From the NCBI GenBank assembly GCA_934351255.1, contig CAKRJH010000001.1:1-64000 (forward strand): a stretch of 64,000 nucleotides of DNA, in the 5' to 3' direction. Numbering within the stretch: position 1 is the first letter of the stretch; every line of letters begins with the position of its first letter. The notes under the pieces were generated by a model, which was given only the letters and a program-made list of their open reading frames with translations, was not told the DNA's origin and did not search any database. Shown piece by piece: positions 32,480-40,840 of the stretch. The position numbers and the translations under genes are program-made. This DNA comes from an uncultured Lachnospiraceae bacterium. GTDB lineage: Bacteria > Bacillota > Clostridia > Lachnospirales > Lachnospiraceae.

Positions 32480-32508
32480 TTGAACAATCCCATAAGGAAT
32501 GGTATTAT
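32480..32508 (+). promoter_or_regulatory. Promoter of the AraC regulator at 32,552
   Basis: TTGAAC (32,480-32,485) and TATTAT (32,503-32,508) are 17 bases apart. This excludes translation starts before about 32,515 and supports the ATG at 32,540 or 32,552. Confidence 0.65.
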
Positions 32509-32551
32509 CGTATTTGCACAAAATGAACATAAATTTGAAATGGGGATTGTT

Positions 32552-33367
32552 ATGTGGTTTATCTGTTACCCGGATGTATCCGGGGTAGAGCATCTGCCGT
32601 TTTACACATACAGTGTAGGGATGCATATCTGGCAGTATCCCACACCGAGAGAACAGGGATATGCTTTTGGCCAGTTTTTATACAGCGATAAAGGGAAAGG
32701 AAGACTTATCACGGAGGGAAAGACCGTGATCGTGCCGGAAAAATCGGTGATCTATCTGCCACCGGATACACCGCATTATTATGAGGCGGTGACGGATGTA
32801 TGGAATGTGAGATGGTTTGTGCCGGCCGGGGAACAGGCGCTGCCTCTTTTGAAAAGCCTTGGTTTTGACCGCTGCCGGATCTTTCCGATCCAGGATCTGA
32901 AAGCACTGGATGATCTTCACAATAAGATCCATATGGCGTTTCAGATCAATACCGAGGATAGCATTTTCTATTCAGCATCTTATACGTACGAATTCATCTT
33001 TGAATTTTACCGGCAGTACATGCAGTGTGACCGGGGCCCGGCTGTGCCGTACCGGCGCAGACTGACGCCTCTGATCGAATATATTGAACATCATTTTGAC
33101 GAGCAGATCACACAGACAGAAATGTGTGAGAAACTGGGAGTATCCCCACAGCATCTGTGCAGGATGTTCAAAGCCTGTATGGGGACGAGGCCGATGGAAT
33201 ATGTCTGTAGTACCAGAATACGCCATGCCTGTGACCTGCTGACACAGACGACCCTTCCGGTGGCGCAGATCTGTCTGCAGACCGGGTTCAACAACGTCAA
33301 CTATTTCTGCCGGGAGTTCAAAAAATATACCGGGATGACACCATCCCAGTACCGGCACAAAGTCTGA
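32552..33367 (+). CDS. AraC family transcriptional regulator
   Basis: This protein of about 271 residues has an N-terminal cupin domain (KSVIYLPPDTPHYYEAV). Its two C-terminal HTHs contain CEKLGVSPQHLCRMFKACMG and ICLQTGFNNVNYFCREFKKY, then TGMTPSQYRHKV. The start at 32,552 is preceded by GGGG; 32,540 in frame is the alternative, and earlier starts lie upstream of the promoter. It is divergent from the LacZ-like remnant, which may have been its target. The metal exporter gene follows 25 bases downstream. Confidence 0.88.
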   Translation: MWFICYPDVSGVEHLPFYTYSVGMHIWQYPTPREQGYAFGQFLYSDKGKGRLITEGKTVIVPEKSVIYLPPDTPHYYEAVTDVWNVRWFVPAGEQALPLLKSLGFDRCRIFPIQDLKALDDLHNKIHMAFQINTEDSIFYSASYTYEFIFEFYRQYMQCDRGPAVPYRRRLTPLIEYIEHHFDEQITQTEMCEKLGVSPQHLCRMFKACMGTRPMEYVCSTRIRHACDLLTQTTLPVAQICLQTGFNNVNYFCREFKKYTGMTPSQYRHKV

Positions 33368-33392
33368 ATAATAGAGAAAGGAATGATACAAC

Positions 33393-34409
33393 GTGTTAGA
33401 TATTATCCTGGACGCACTGCTTGACAGTGCCAAACTGATTCCTTTTTTGTATGTGACTTATCTGTTTATCGAGTGGATCAACCGCAGCTCGAGCAATGAT
33501 ATGCAAAAAAAGATTCGTAAAGTCGGAAAGGCCGGGCCGCTCTGGGGAGGCCTGTTGGGAGTGATCCCGCAGTGCGGATTTTCAGCGGCGGCAGCCAGCC
33601 TGTACTCCGGCAGAGTGGTGACGATTGGAACCATGTTTGCCGTGTTCCTGTCCACATCGGATGAGATGCTCCCGGTCTTTATATCGGAGGCGATCTCACC
33701 GCTCACGATCCTGAAGATTCTCGGCCTGAAGGTGCTTTTGGCTGTGATCACCGGTTTTGTGATAGATGCGGTATTGTCCCTGGGACGAAATGAAGACACA
33801 CCGCACATCCGGTTGACGAGACCGGGAGTGACACCGGTGGGCACGGTGAAACGTCAGAGCATGCAGGGCGGCAGAGGACACAGCCAGATCCGAGGACAGC
33901 TCCGTGCCCAGAGCCGTGGCGGCATCGGAAACCGGGTGGGCAGGATGGATGCCCGGCCGGGAGATGATTTTGTGTGTATGGATCCGACCTGCGGCTGTTC
34001 CAAGTACCGCAATGATCCTCTGGGAATTGCGGCCGGACGGCATACTCTGAGGACATTTGCCTATATCTTCGTGATCTCTCTGGTGCTGGGCACACTGATC
34101 GCCGTGGCCGGCGAGGACAGACTGGCGGCACTGTGTTCCGGAATTCCGGTGGTCGGAGAACTGGTATGTGCGCTGGTGGGACTGATCCCGAACTGTGCAT
34201 CTTCGGTCGTGATCGCAGAACTGTACGTGCAGGGCATTATCGGCCTTGGACCGATGATGGCAGGACTTCTGGTCAATGCAGGAGTCGGTCTGCTGATCTT
34301 ATTCCAAAACAATCGCCCACAGAAACAAAACCTGTCGATCCTTGCGGTTCTGTATGCCGTGGGCGTGTGCTGGGGCCTGGTTCTGGAACTGGCATCCCGG
34401 ATTATTTAG
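33393..34409 (+). CDS. ArsP_2-type 10-TM putative metal exporter
   Basis: This 338-residue polytopic protein has two similar halves, each with the family signature. The first is GVIPQCGFSAAAASLYSGRV, then FLSTSDEMLPV; the second is GLIPNCASSVVIAELYVQG, then LLVNAGVGLL. This matches the putative heavy-metal exporter family (DUF2899/ArsP_2); the cargo is not established. The central cytoplasmic loop is long, rich in Gly, Arg and Gln (about 150-185) and carries CMDPTCGCSKY, a likely metal-binding cluster. The start is GTG with AAAGGA upstream. It may share the AraC transcript. Confidence 0.8.
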   Translation: MLDIILDALLDSAKLIPFLYVTYLFIEWINRSSSNDMQKKIRKVGKAGPLWGGLLGVIPQCGFSAAAASLYSGRVVTIGTMFAVFLSTSDEMLPVFISEAISPLTILKILGLKVLLAVITGFVIDAVLSLGRNEDTPHIRLTRPGVTPVGTVKRQSMQGGRGHSQIRGQLRAQSRGGIGNRVGRMDARPGDDFVCMDPTCGCSKYRNDPLGIAAGRHTLRTFAYIFVISLVLGTLIAVAGEDRLAALCSGIPVVGELVCALVGLIPNCASSVVIAELYVQGIIGLGPMMAGLLVNAGVGLLILFQNNRPQKQNLSILAVLYAVGVCWGLVLELASRII

Positions 34410-34410
34410 A

Positions 34411-35250
34411 TTATTTGGAACGGATCATAAATGCCATGATCATGGCATCGGGACCGACATGTGTGCCGATCGCAGGACCGACGTTATATAGTGGAGATGC
34501 TTCGATAGACATGGCGGAACAGATCTCTTCGCGAAATCTGGCTCCGATCTTTTCATTGTCACTGTGAGCAAAATAGACCGGTATGTCCGGTTCCAGCGTG
34601 GAGGCCTCGAGAATGGAGCGTAGACCGGCGCGGGCGGCTTTCATGCCGCGGACCTTGGATTTACACTCAATTGTGCCATCGGCCAGACGCAGGATGGGCT
34701 TAATATTCAATAATTCACCGATATCGGCGACGAGGGGGGACAAACGTCCTCCCTTTTTCAGATAGAGCAGGGTAGATGGCACGCCGGCCAGAAACGTGCG
34801 TTGTCTGACGTCCTCAAGCCGTGTGATGATCTCGGCCATCTGACAGCCTTGATCGCGCAGGCGTACCGCGTATTCCACGATCAGGCGGAGCGAGAGTGAG
34901 GCCTGTAGTGTGTCCAGCACATAGATCTTGTCATAATCACACATGTTCCTGGCCAGCACGGCACAGTTGTAGGTGCCGGACAGTCCGGAAGAGATCGTGA
35001 GAACCAGAACTTCCTCATCTTTTTGTCTGGCCTCCTCAAATAAGGTCAGAAATTCTTCCGGCGAAGGCTGGCTGGAGATAGGGGGCTGTGGCTGACTGCG
35101 GAGCAGCTCATAAAATGCCGTAAACTCTGCCTGTGTGTTGTGGGTGAAGGTTCTTCCCGGAAAACGCGATGTGATGGAAACCAGACGGATGTCCATCTCC
35201 TGCGCCTCCTGTTCCAGAATGTCCGAACCGGTATCAGTAATAATAATCAT
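34411..35250 (-). CDS. DegV family fatty-acid-binding protein
   Basis: This 279-residue DegV/EDD-fold protein delivers exogenous fatty acids to the fatty-acid kinase system in Firmicutes. It begins IIITDTGSDI and carries the lipid-site segment LTISSGLSGTYNCAVLA. It also has the conserved LYLKKGGRLSPLVADIGELL and ends with GPAIGTHVGPDAMIMAFM. GAGG is seven bases before the ATG at 35,250; an upstream ATG at 35,268 is less well placed. It ends two bases from the convergent exporter gene and stands alone. Confidence 0.92.
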   Translation of the reverse strand: MIIITDTGSDILEQEAQEMDIRLVSITSRFPGRTFTHNTQAEFTAFYELLRSQPQPPISSQPSPEEFLTLFEEARQKDEEVLVLTISSGLSGTYNCAVLARNMCDYDKIYVLDTLQASLSLRLIVEYAVRLRDQGCQMAEIITRLEDVRQRTFLAGVPSTLLYLKKGGRLSPLVADIGELLNIKPILRLADGTIECKSKVRGMKAARAGLRSILEASTLEPDIPVYFAHSDNEKIGARFREEICSAMSIEASPLYNVGPAIGTHVGPDAMIMAFMIRSK

Positions 35251-35343
35251 AGAATTCCTCATTTCCAAGCGGCGATGCGCTCAAGATGCTCTTACCAGGA
35301 AAGGAGGATCATCTTGTCAGAACAAGTGATCCCTGTTACAATA

Positions 35344-35370
35344 CAATGTGATATATTATGTATCACATTG
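35344..35370. promoter_or_regulatory. Operator-like inverted repeat upstream of the TetR gene
   Basis: CAATGTGATA (35,344-35,353) and TATCACATTG (35,361-35,370) are perfect inverted arms around a seven-base AT-rich centre. The site lies between the divergent DegV and TetR genes. It is the size expected for a TetR dimer operator. Confidence 0.6.
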
Positions 35371-35467
35371 AACTTATTTTTGGATTATAACAGGCTTAAA
35401 ATGGGAATTCAACGAGTACATGTGAGACAAAATGACTATGTTTGAATCAGGTGAGGATCGGAAGAGG

Positions 35468-36004
35468 ATGAAGAAGACGGACAAGAGATATGAGGCGAAC
35501 TGGCAGGTGAAGTTAAAAATGGGGCGGGCGTTGGTGAAACTGATGGAAGGAAAGCCATTCTCGGATATCACCGTCTCGGAGATCGTGGCCACGGCCGGTG
35601 TGGCGAGAGCTTCCTATTATAGAAATTTTGCCTCCAAGGAGGAGGTATTGATCAAGGTGACGGAAGATATCATGGAGATCTATCGGGAGAAGGCCAGTGC
35701 GTTTGGCACGGATTTCTTCTGCTATGATTCGATCCTGCTGATCTTCCGGTATTTCCGGTCATATCAGCGGTTCATACGCAGTGTCTGCCGGGCGGGACTG
35801 GCATATATTTATCTGGATCTGTTTGACAGGGAACTGGAAGAACGCATGGGAGATATGCCGTTTGATGATGTGAGAAGGTACAATGTCTATTTTTATTCCG
35901 GGGCATTGTACAATGTATTCCTGAAATGGCTCGAGGGCGGAATGAAAGAAAAACCTGCGCAGATGGCGCAGGTTGTCTATGATCTGATTCATGGCTGTTC
36001 GTGA
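35468..36004 (+). CDS. TetR/AcrR family regulator
   Basis: This repressor of about 178 residues has the TetR HTH (GRALVKLMEGKPFSDITVSE, then IVATAGVARASYYRNFASKE). The C-terminal pattern YFYSGALYNVFLKWLEGG is also seen in the TetR protein at 23,611. The ATG at 35,468 has GGAAG upstream; ATGs at 35,432 and 35,438 lack one. A 27-bp inverted repeat about 100 bases upstream is the likely autoregulatory site. Its 3' end overlaps the end of a broken minus-strand gene. The target may be that vanished gene, degV or itself. Confidence 0.85.
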   Translation: MKKTDKRYEANWQVKLKMGRALVKLMEGKPFSDITVSEIVATAGVARASYYRNFASKEEVLIKVTEDIMEIYREKASAFGTDFFCYDSILLIFRYFRSYQRFIRSVCRAGLAYIYLDLFDRELEERMGDMPFDDVRRYNVYFYSGALYNVFLKWLEGGMKEKPAQMAQVVYDLIHGCS

Positions 36005-36125
36005 CCGGATGATGTGTCGGTCTGTTCGTGACCGGTATTCCGACGCAGGATACATTTTGCCAGGTTTTTGATCCGGCGCAGTCCCCGGTTTTGGCGGTAC
36101 CGATGTGTAAGTACAGGGTTTTCAT
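35989..36125 (-). pseudogene. Sulfotransferase-like gene with large internal deletion
   Basis: A good ribosome site (AGAGGTGACAC) leads into MKTLYLHIGTAKTG, the typical N-terminus of bacterial sulfotransferase-like proteins with the PAPS-loop entry. After 14 codons the frame shifts into a basic tail (GLRRIKNLAKCILRRN, then GHEQ repeats) and stops at 35,989. The catalytic body is gone. The upstream promoter, TTGGCA-N17-TACTAT (36,182-36,154), is intact, so the loss looks recent. Confidence 0.55.
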
Positions 36126-36446
36126 GTGTCACCTCTTGTTGGGATTCGATAAAATAGTATGCATATTCTGGCAGTATGCCAAAATATATTATAAAAATAC
36201 TGTAATATAAGATACTGGAAGAAATTGTCAGGAATGTGGTTCAATTTGGGCAATTCTGCGTCAAAAGTATGTCAGGGGATGACATCTGTCCGGTGCCGGA
36301 TGAACGAAAAAATGAAGTCCGGGGTAATGAATGTAATAATATGTAACATAAACTTAATTAATGTTAAAGTAATTTTAAGCGCATTTTTTCAAAAAAGAGA
36401 GTATAGTATCTGTTAGAGAAAAGATATTAGAAAGTAGGTAAGCATT
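36126..36446. other. Intergenic region with minus-strand promoter and palindrome
   Basis: The part near the broken gene holds a minus-strand promoter: TTGGCA at 36,182-36,177 and TACTAT at 36,159-36,154. It is overlapped by the palindrome TGGCA-GTA-TGCCA (36,169-36,181). The rest (36,190-36,440) is AT-rich leader DNA before the deacetylase gene. I see no gene in it and no convincing plus-strand promoter beyond a possible TATAGT at 36,402. Confidence 0.5.
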
Positions 36447-37331
36447 GTGAAGACAAAATTTAAGCGATGGCTGCGCCGCTCATACCGCAGGGGCAGGCTG
36501 CCGTATATGGCGCTTGGCTGTGTGATCGTACTGGTGCTTCTGGTGAGCAGTGGTGTCTGGGCCTGCCACCGGGGAGAGAAGAACAAGACCGCCAGGGTGA
36601 TTTCCGGACAGGAGGAGAAGCAGCAGAACGCGGCAGAGAAGCAGGACACGCAGAAAAAGGATGCTGCAACGGATGAGAAGAAGGAAGATACGCAGGGCAA
36701 GAGAGTCCGCATCCGCAAGGATCTGGATCCTGACAAGCCGATGGTGGCACTGACCTTTGATGATGGGCCGTTTACACAGGTGACCAGAAGTATTCTTGCC
36801 ACTCTGAAGAAATATGATGCGAGAGCAACATTCTTTGTGGTAGGAAACCGTGTTCCGGCATACTCCGAGACCTTACAGATGGAATATGATCAGGGCTGCC
36901 AGATCGCCAGTCATACATATTCCCATGTTTATCTGAGCAGTCTGAACAAGAAACAGATCCTGCGCCAGATCCGCAAGACGGACAAGGAGGTCAAGAAAGT
37001 GACCGGAGAGAAGACGATGATGGTTCGTCCGCCGGGAGGATTTGTCAGTTCAACCATGAGGAAGACGGTTCCGGTGCCGATGATCTACTGGAGCGTGGAC
37101 ACTGAGGACTGGAAGAGCCGCAATACCCACAAGGTATTAAAACGGTGCCAGAACATTCAGGATGGAGATATTGTGCTGATGCATGATCTCTATACGACGA
37201 CCGCGCAGGCGGTGGAGAAGCTGGTTCCAAGGCTCAAGAAAAAGGGATTTCAGATGGTGACTGTGGAGGAACTTTTCTATTATAAAGGGATTGATGCCAA
37301 AGCGGGAAGATTGTACGCCAGTGGAAGATAA
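36447..37331 (+). CDS. Membrane-anchored polysaccharide deacetylase (CE4, NodB domain)
   Basis: This 294-residue type II membrane protein has a basic N-terminus and one transmembrane segment (about 20-39, LGCVIVLVLLVSSGVWA). A charged Gln/Lys-rich linker (about 42-95) leads to an extracellular NodB domain. All CE4 motifs are present: TFDDGP with Asp105/Asp106, SHTYSH with His156/His160, RPPGG (194-198), DTEDW (219-223) and IVLMHD with His246. It should deacetylate peptidoglycan or another N-acetylated glycan in a metal-dependent way. The start is GTG preceded by TAGGTAAG. A terminator follows. Confidence 0.9.
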   Translation: MKTKFKRWLRRSYRRGRLPYMALGCVIVLVLLVSSGVWACHRGEKNKTARVISGQEEKQQNAAEKQDTQKKDAATDEKKEDTQGKRVRIRKDLDPDKPMVALTFDDGPFTQVTRSILATLKKYDARATFFVVGNRVPAYSETLQMEYDQGCQIASHTYSHVYLSSLNKKQILRQIRKTDKEVKKVTGEKTMMVRPPGGFVSSTMRKTVPVPMIYWSVDTEDWKSRNTHKVLKRCQNIQDGDIVLMHDLYTTTAQAVEKLVPRLKKKGFQMVTVEELFYYKGIDAKAGRLYASGR

Positions 37332-37334
37332 GAG

Positions 37335-37375
37335 AAAGGGTTTCTGTCTGTGTATGCAGACAGAAATCCTTTTTG
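37335..37375 (+). terminator. Terminator of the deacetylase gene
   Basis: AAAGGGTTTCTGTCTG (37,335-37,350) pairs with CAGACAGAAATCCTTT (37,357-37,372) around TGTATG, ending in a T tract. Confidence 0.88.
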
Positions 37376-37451
37376 CTTCTTGTCGAAATTTGTGGTTAAA
37401 TAGGATTATAAGATTGTACGAATCGGAAGTAACAGGAATCAGGGAGGAATC

Positions 37452-38618
37452 ATGAAAAATAAGGAGAATACCGTTCAGAAAAAACAGAGGGACAGTTCAA
37501 TAGAGATCGCGCGTATCTATGCCTGTATCATGGTCGTGTGGGCACATATCCAGATCGGCTACATAGACGGGGACAAGATCAACAAAACGGGACTGGTGAT
37601 CAAGAATCTGATCGGGGACAATGTCCCGGTCTTTCTGCTCATTCTCGGCTTTTTCGCCTTTGCGAAACTGCAGGGAGATGACCGCATGGACAAACTGCCG
37701 GGAGCGTATTGGAACAAGATCAAGGGATTTCTGGTGAATGTCTATATTCCCACGATCATTGTGACGTTTCTGGCTGCATTGTTCTATGGATTTGTATATG
37801 GACAGTGCTCGTTTGGGGCGGAATTTACTGCGCAGGGAGTACACCGGTTTGATCTGCTGTCCTCCTACATCCTGAAACAGGCACCGGAGGATATGGTAGG
37901 ACAGTTCTGGTATATCGTGAAATACATCCGTGTGATCGTGTTCTTCCCGCTCCTGGCGGTGATCTGCCACGATGACAGGGCGATGAACCGCATCCGCAGG
38001 AGTTATCTGGCGGTCGGCTGGCTGTATTATTGGATACAGGATATCAGCTATCTGAAAAATACCACGGCGCCGGTCGATCTGAAAGAATATGTTTTTGACA
38101 ATTATATGCTATATGTGATCCTGGGCTATGAGATCGCATTGTTCCTGAAGAAGATCAAGTGGGAACGGTGGCAGATCTGTCTGCTTGGGGCCGGATGTCT
38201 GGTTCTGGGTGTGTGGCTGCGTTACGGCCTGACGATCCGGGCATTCTCTGCCTATGGATTTGGCCAGAGCAGCTATTTCTCGGGACTGGAGTGTGCGCCG
38301 TCTTATCTGTCCAGTGCGGGAGTACTGATCCTGTGCTGCGGACTGTTTCGCGGAATGCACAATGCGCTGATCCAGTATCTGGGCGCACTGACCTTTTATG
38401 TGTTCTGTTTTCACGGAGCCATGCTTCGGATCTTTGGAACAAAGGGGCAGCAGATCCAGGCACATTTCGGAGGAGCACAGACAGGACATGGGATTCTGCT
38501 CTACTATGTGGTATATGGAGGTCTGATCTTTGCCACGGCATTTGTGCTGGGTGTGATCATGAAATTCTTGTATGACCGTGCGGTCCGGGGACTCCGTGCG
38601 GTGTTCACGTCACGATAA
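37452..38618 (+). CDS. Acyltransferase family 3 membrane protein
   Basis: This 388-residue multi-pass protein has about ten hydrophobic segments and the acyltransferase-3 fold. It starts SSIEIARIYACIMVVWAHIQ, where the family carries its conserved Arg and His, and contains VPVFLLILGFFAFAK in the next helix. Such proteins O-acetylate peptidoglycan or surface polysaccharide. It lies after a peptidoglycan-type deacetylase, so the two may modify the same glycan. GGGAGG precedes the ATG. No extracellular SGNH domain is fused. Confidence 0.85.
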   Translation: MKNKENTVQKKQRDSSIEIARIYACIMVVWAHIQIGYIDGDKINKTGLVIKNLIGDNVPVFLLILGFFAFAKLQGDDRMDKLPGAYWNKIKGFLVNVYIPTIIVTFLAALFYGFVYGQCSFGAEFTAQGVHRFDLLSSYILKQAPEDMVGQFWYIVKYIRVIVFFPLLAVICHDDRAMNRIRRSYLAVGWLYYWIQDISYLKNTTAPVDLKEYVFDNYMLYVILGYEIALFLKKIKWERWQICLLGAGCLVLGVWLRYGLTIRAFSAYGFGQSSYFSGLECAPSYLSSAGVLILCCGLFRGMHNALIQYLGALTFYVFCFHGAMLRIFGTKGQQIQAHFGGAQTGHGILLYYVVYGGLIFATAFVLGVIMKFLYDRAVRGLRAVFTSR

Positions 38619-38687
38619 TACGCAGGAATTCTGTGGTTGTGAGCCTGATCCGGTATATGAACGGCCGATGGAAGGAAAGGTGATTTC

Positions 38688-40022
38688 ATGAATTTTTATG
38701 GGGAATACCGTGAGAAACTGCGCAGTGCGCAGGAAGCGGTACAGGTAGTAAAAAGCGGAGACTGGATTGACTATACGAGCTGCCTTGGCAAGCCGGTATT
38801 GTTAGACCGGGCGCTCGCAGAGCGCAGGGATGAGCTGGAGGATGTCAAGATCCGCGGCAATCTGATGGCAGGGCCTCTGGCCACAGTGGAATGTGATCCC
38901 ACGCAGGAGCATTTCATCTATCACAGCTGGCATTGTTCTTCCTATGAGAGACGACTCTGTGACAAGGGACTTTGCTATTATATTCCGATGGTGTTTCACA
39001 ATAATGCGGCATATTATGAGTATTTTCTCCATGTCAATGTGGTGATGGTCAGTGTGTCACCGATGGACCGTCATGGCTATTTCAATTTCTCGGTCAATAC
39101 CGGAGTCGCCGCTCCGATCGTGCGTGCGGCAGACATTGTGATCGTCGAGGTCAATGAACATCTTCCGACGGTGCATGGTGGCTATGATGAGTGCATCCAC
39201 ATCTCGGAGATAGATTATGTGGTGGAAGGTGAGCATGAGATGTTTGCGGACAATGTGGCACCGGAGCCGACCGAGACGGACCGTCGGATCGCAAAGCATC
39301 TGATCCCGTATATCGTGGATGGGTCGACGCTGCAGCTCGGGATCGGAAGTATGCCCAATGCATTGGGAGAAATCATTGCGCAGTCGGATCTGAAGAATCT
39401 GGGAATGCATACGGAACTTTGCTCGGATGCGTATCTGAAGATGTACGAGGCGGGAAAACTGACGAATCATAAGAAACGGCTGGATCGGGGAAAGGGCGTG
39501 TTTGGCTGTGCGGTGGGATCGCGCAGGCTGTATGACTGGCTTGACGAAAACCCGGGTGTGGCGGCGTATCCGCTGGAATATGTGAACCGGCCAAGCATCA
39601 TTGCGCAGATCGACAATATGGTATCGATCAACAGTTGTGTGGCGATGGATCTGTACGGACAGGTGGCGGCGGAGAGTTCCGGATCGCGCCAGATCAGCGG
39701 AACGGGAGGACAGCTTGACTTCCTGATCGGAGCATCGGCATCCCACGGCGGCAAGGCGTTCATCTGTATGAGTTCCGTCTACCGTGACCGCGACGGCGAG
39801 ACGCATTCCCGCATTGTGCCGCAGTTTAATGGAGATATTATCACCTCGCCGCGCAGCCAGGTCTATTTTCTGGCGACGGAATATGGAGTGATCAATCTGG
39901 AAGGACGCTCCACCTGGGAGAGGGCGGAGGCATTGATCTCGATCGCACATCCGGCATTTCGTGACCGGTTGATCCGTGAGGCACAGGAACGCAGGATCTG
40001 GAGAAGAAGCAACAAGAGATGA
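38688..40022 (+). CDS. Acetyl-CoA hydrolase/transferase family CoA-transferase
   Basis: This 444-residue cytoplasmic enzyme belongs to the family of butyryl-CoA:acetate and 4-hydroxybutyrate CoA-transferases. Conserved pieces include STLQLGIGSMPNALGEIIAQ, the catalytic-Glu segment GMHTELCSDAY, and AESSGSRQISGTGGQLDFL, then ATEYGVINLEG near the end and the terminal IWRRSN. It swaps CoA between acyl-CoA and acetate; butyrate production is plausible, but the acyl specificity is not readable. The start has AAAGGTGA upstream. The GntR regulator follows 28 bases downstream. Confidence 0.87.
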   Translation: MNFYGEYREKLRSAQEAVQVVKSGDWIDYTSCLGKPVLLDRALAERRDELEDVKIRGNLMAGPLATVECDPTQEHFIYHSWHCSSYERRLCDKGLCYYIPMVFHNNAAYYEYFLHVNVVMVSVSPMDRHGYFNFSVNTGVAAPIVRAADIVIVEVNEHLPTVHGGYDECIHISEIDYVVEGEHEMFADNVAPEPTETDRRIAKHLIPYIVDGSTLQLGIGSMPNALGEIIAQSDLKNLGMHTELCSDAYLKMYEAGKLTNHKKRLDRGKGVFGCAVGSRRLYDWLDENPGVAAYPLEYVNRPSIIAQIDNMVSINSCVAMDLYGQVAAESSGSRQISGTGGQLDFLIGASASHGGKAFICMSSVYRDRDGETHSRIVPQFNGDIITSPRSQVYFLATEYGVINLEGRSTWERAEALISIAHPAFRDRLIREAQERRIWRRSNKR

Positions 40023-40050
40023 TACAGGCATAAAAATGGGGAGGACATCG

Positions 40051-40788
40051 ATGCCAAAAGCAAAATACGAAGGAATTTACAAGGATCTCAGACACAGGAT
40101 TGAGAAGGGGGAGTATCTCAAGGGGACACTCCTTCCCACAGAACACAGCCTGATCGAGGTCTATCAGTGTTCCAGAAATACCCTGCGCCGTGCGATCGCA
40201 CAGCTTGGAGAGGAAGGGTATGTGCAGTCCATGCAGGGGCGCGGTGTGCGGGTGATCTATCAGCCTGACCGGCAGAGACGGTATACGATCGGGGGCATTG
40301 AGACATTTCGGGAGACGGCCATCCGAAATAATATGAATGGCTATACCCAGATCATAGCATTTACGGAGATGACCGTGGATGAGCACATGTTCAAAAAGAG
40401 CGGATTTCCCATGGGAGCACCGGTATATTTTGTGCAGAGGGTGCGTTATCTGGAGCACACACCGGTGATCCTGGACAACCATCTATTCCTGAAGTCAGCG
40501 GTACCGGGCCTGACGGAGAAGATTGCGGAAAAGTCTATTTATGACTATATGGAAAAGACGCTGGGAATGCAGGTCGTCACCTGCAAGCGGACTATGACGG
40601 TGGAGAAACTTACCCAGGTCGATGAAAAATATCTGGAGCTGGCCGGATATAATTGTCTGGCAGTGGTCACTTCAAAGACATATAATGGAGAAGGGGTATT
40701 GTTTGAATACACACAGTCCCGCCACAGGCCGGATTATTTCTGCTATCAGGACATTGTAACCCGGAAGATACCTGAAATCACATTGTAA
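40051..40788 (+). CDS. GntR family regulator (HutC/UTRA type)
   Basis: This 245-residue regulator has an N-terminal winged HTH (YKDLRHRIEKGEYLKGTLLP, then RNTLRRAIAQLGEEGYVQSM). Its C-terminal UTRA ligand-binding domain is of the trehalose-repressor type (YFVQRVRYLEHTPVILDNHL, then RHRPDYFCYQDIV). GGGGAGG precedes the ATG at 40,051; earlier in-frame ATGs lie inside the CoA-transferase gene. It normally senses a phosphorylated sugar or small acid. No sugar operon is adjacent, so its target is open; it may control the transferase gene before it. Confidence 0.87.
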   Translation: MPKAKYEGIYKDLRHRIEKGEYLKGTLLPTEHSLIEVYQCSRNTLRRAIAQLGEEGYVQSMQGRGVRVIYQPDRQRRYTIGGIETFRETAIRNNMNGYTQIIAFTEMTVDEHMFKKSGFPMGAPVYFVQRVRYLEHTPVILDNHLFLKSAVPGLTEKIAEKSIYDYMEKTLGMQVVTCKRTMTVEKLTQVDEKYLELAGYNCLAVVTSKTYNGEGVLFEYTQSRHRPDYFCYQDIVTRKIPEITL

Positions 40789-40840
40789 AAGTGTTGTCTG
40801 CGGCCGGAACTGTAGGCCGGGAAAGGAAAGCAAAGACGTT

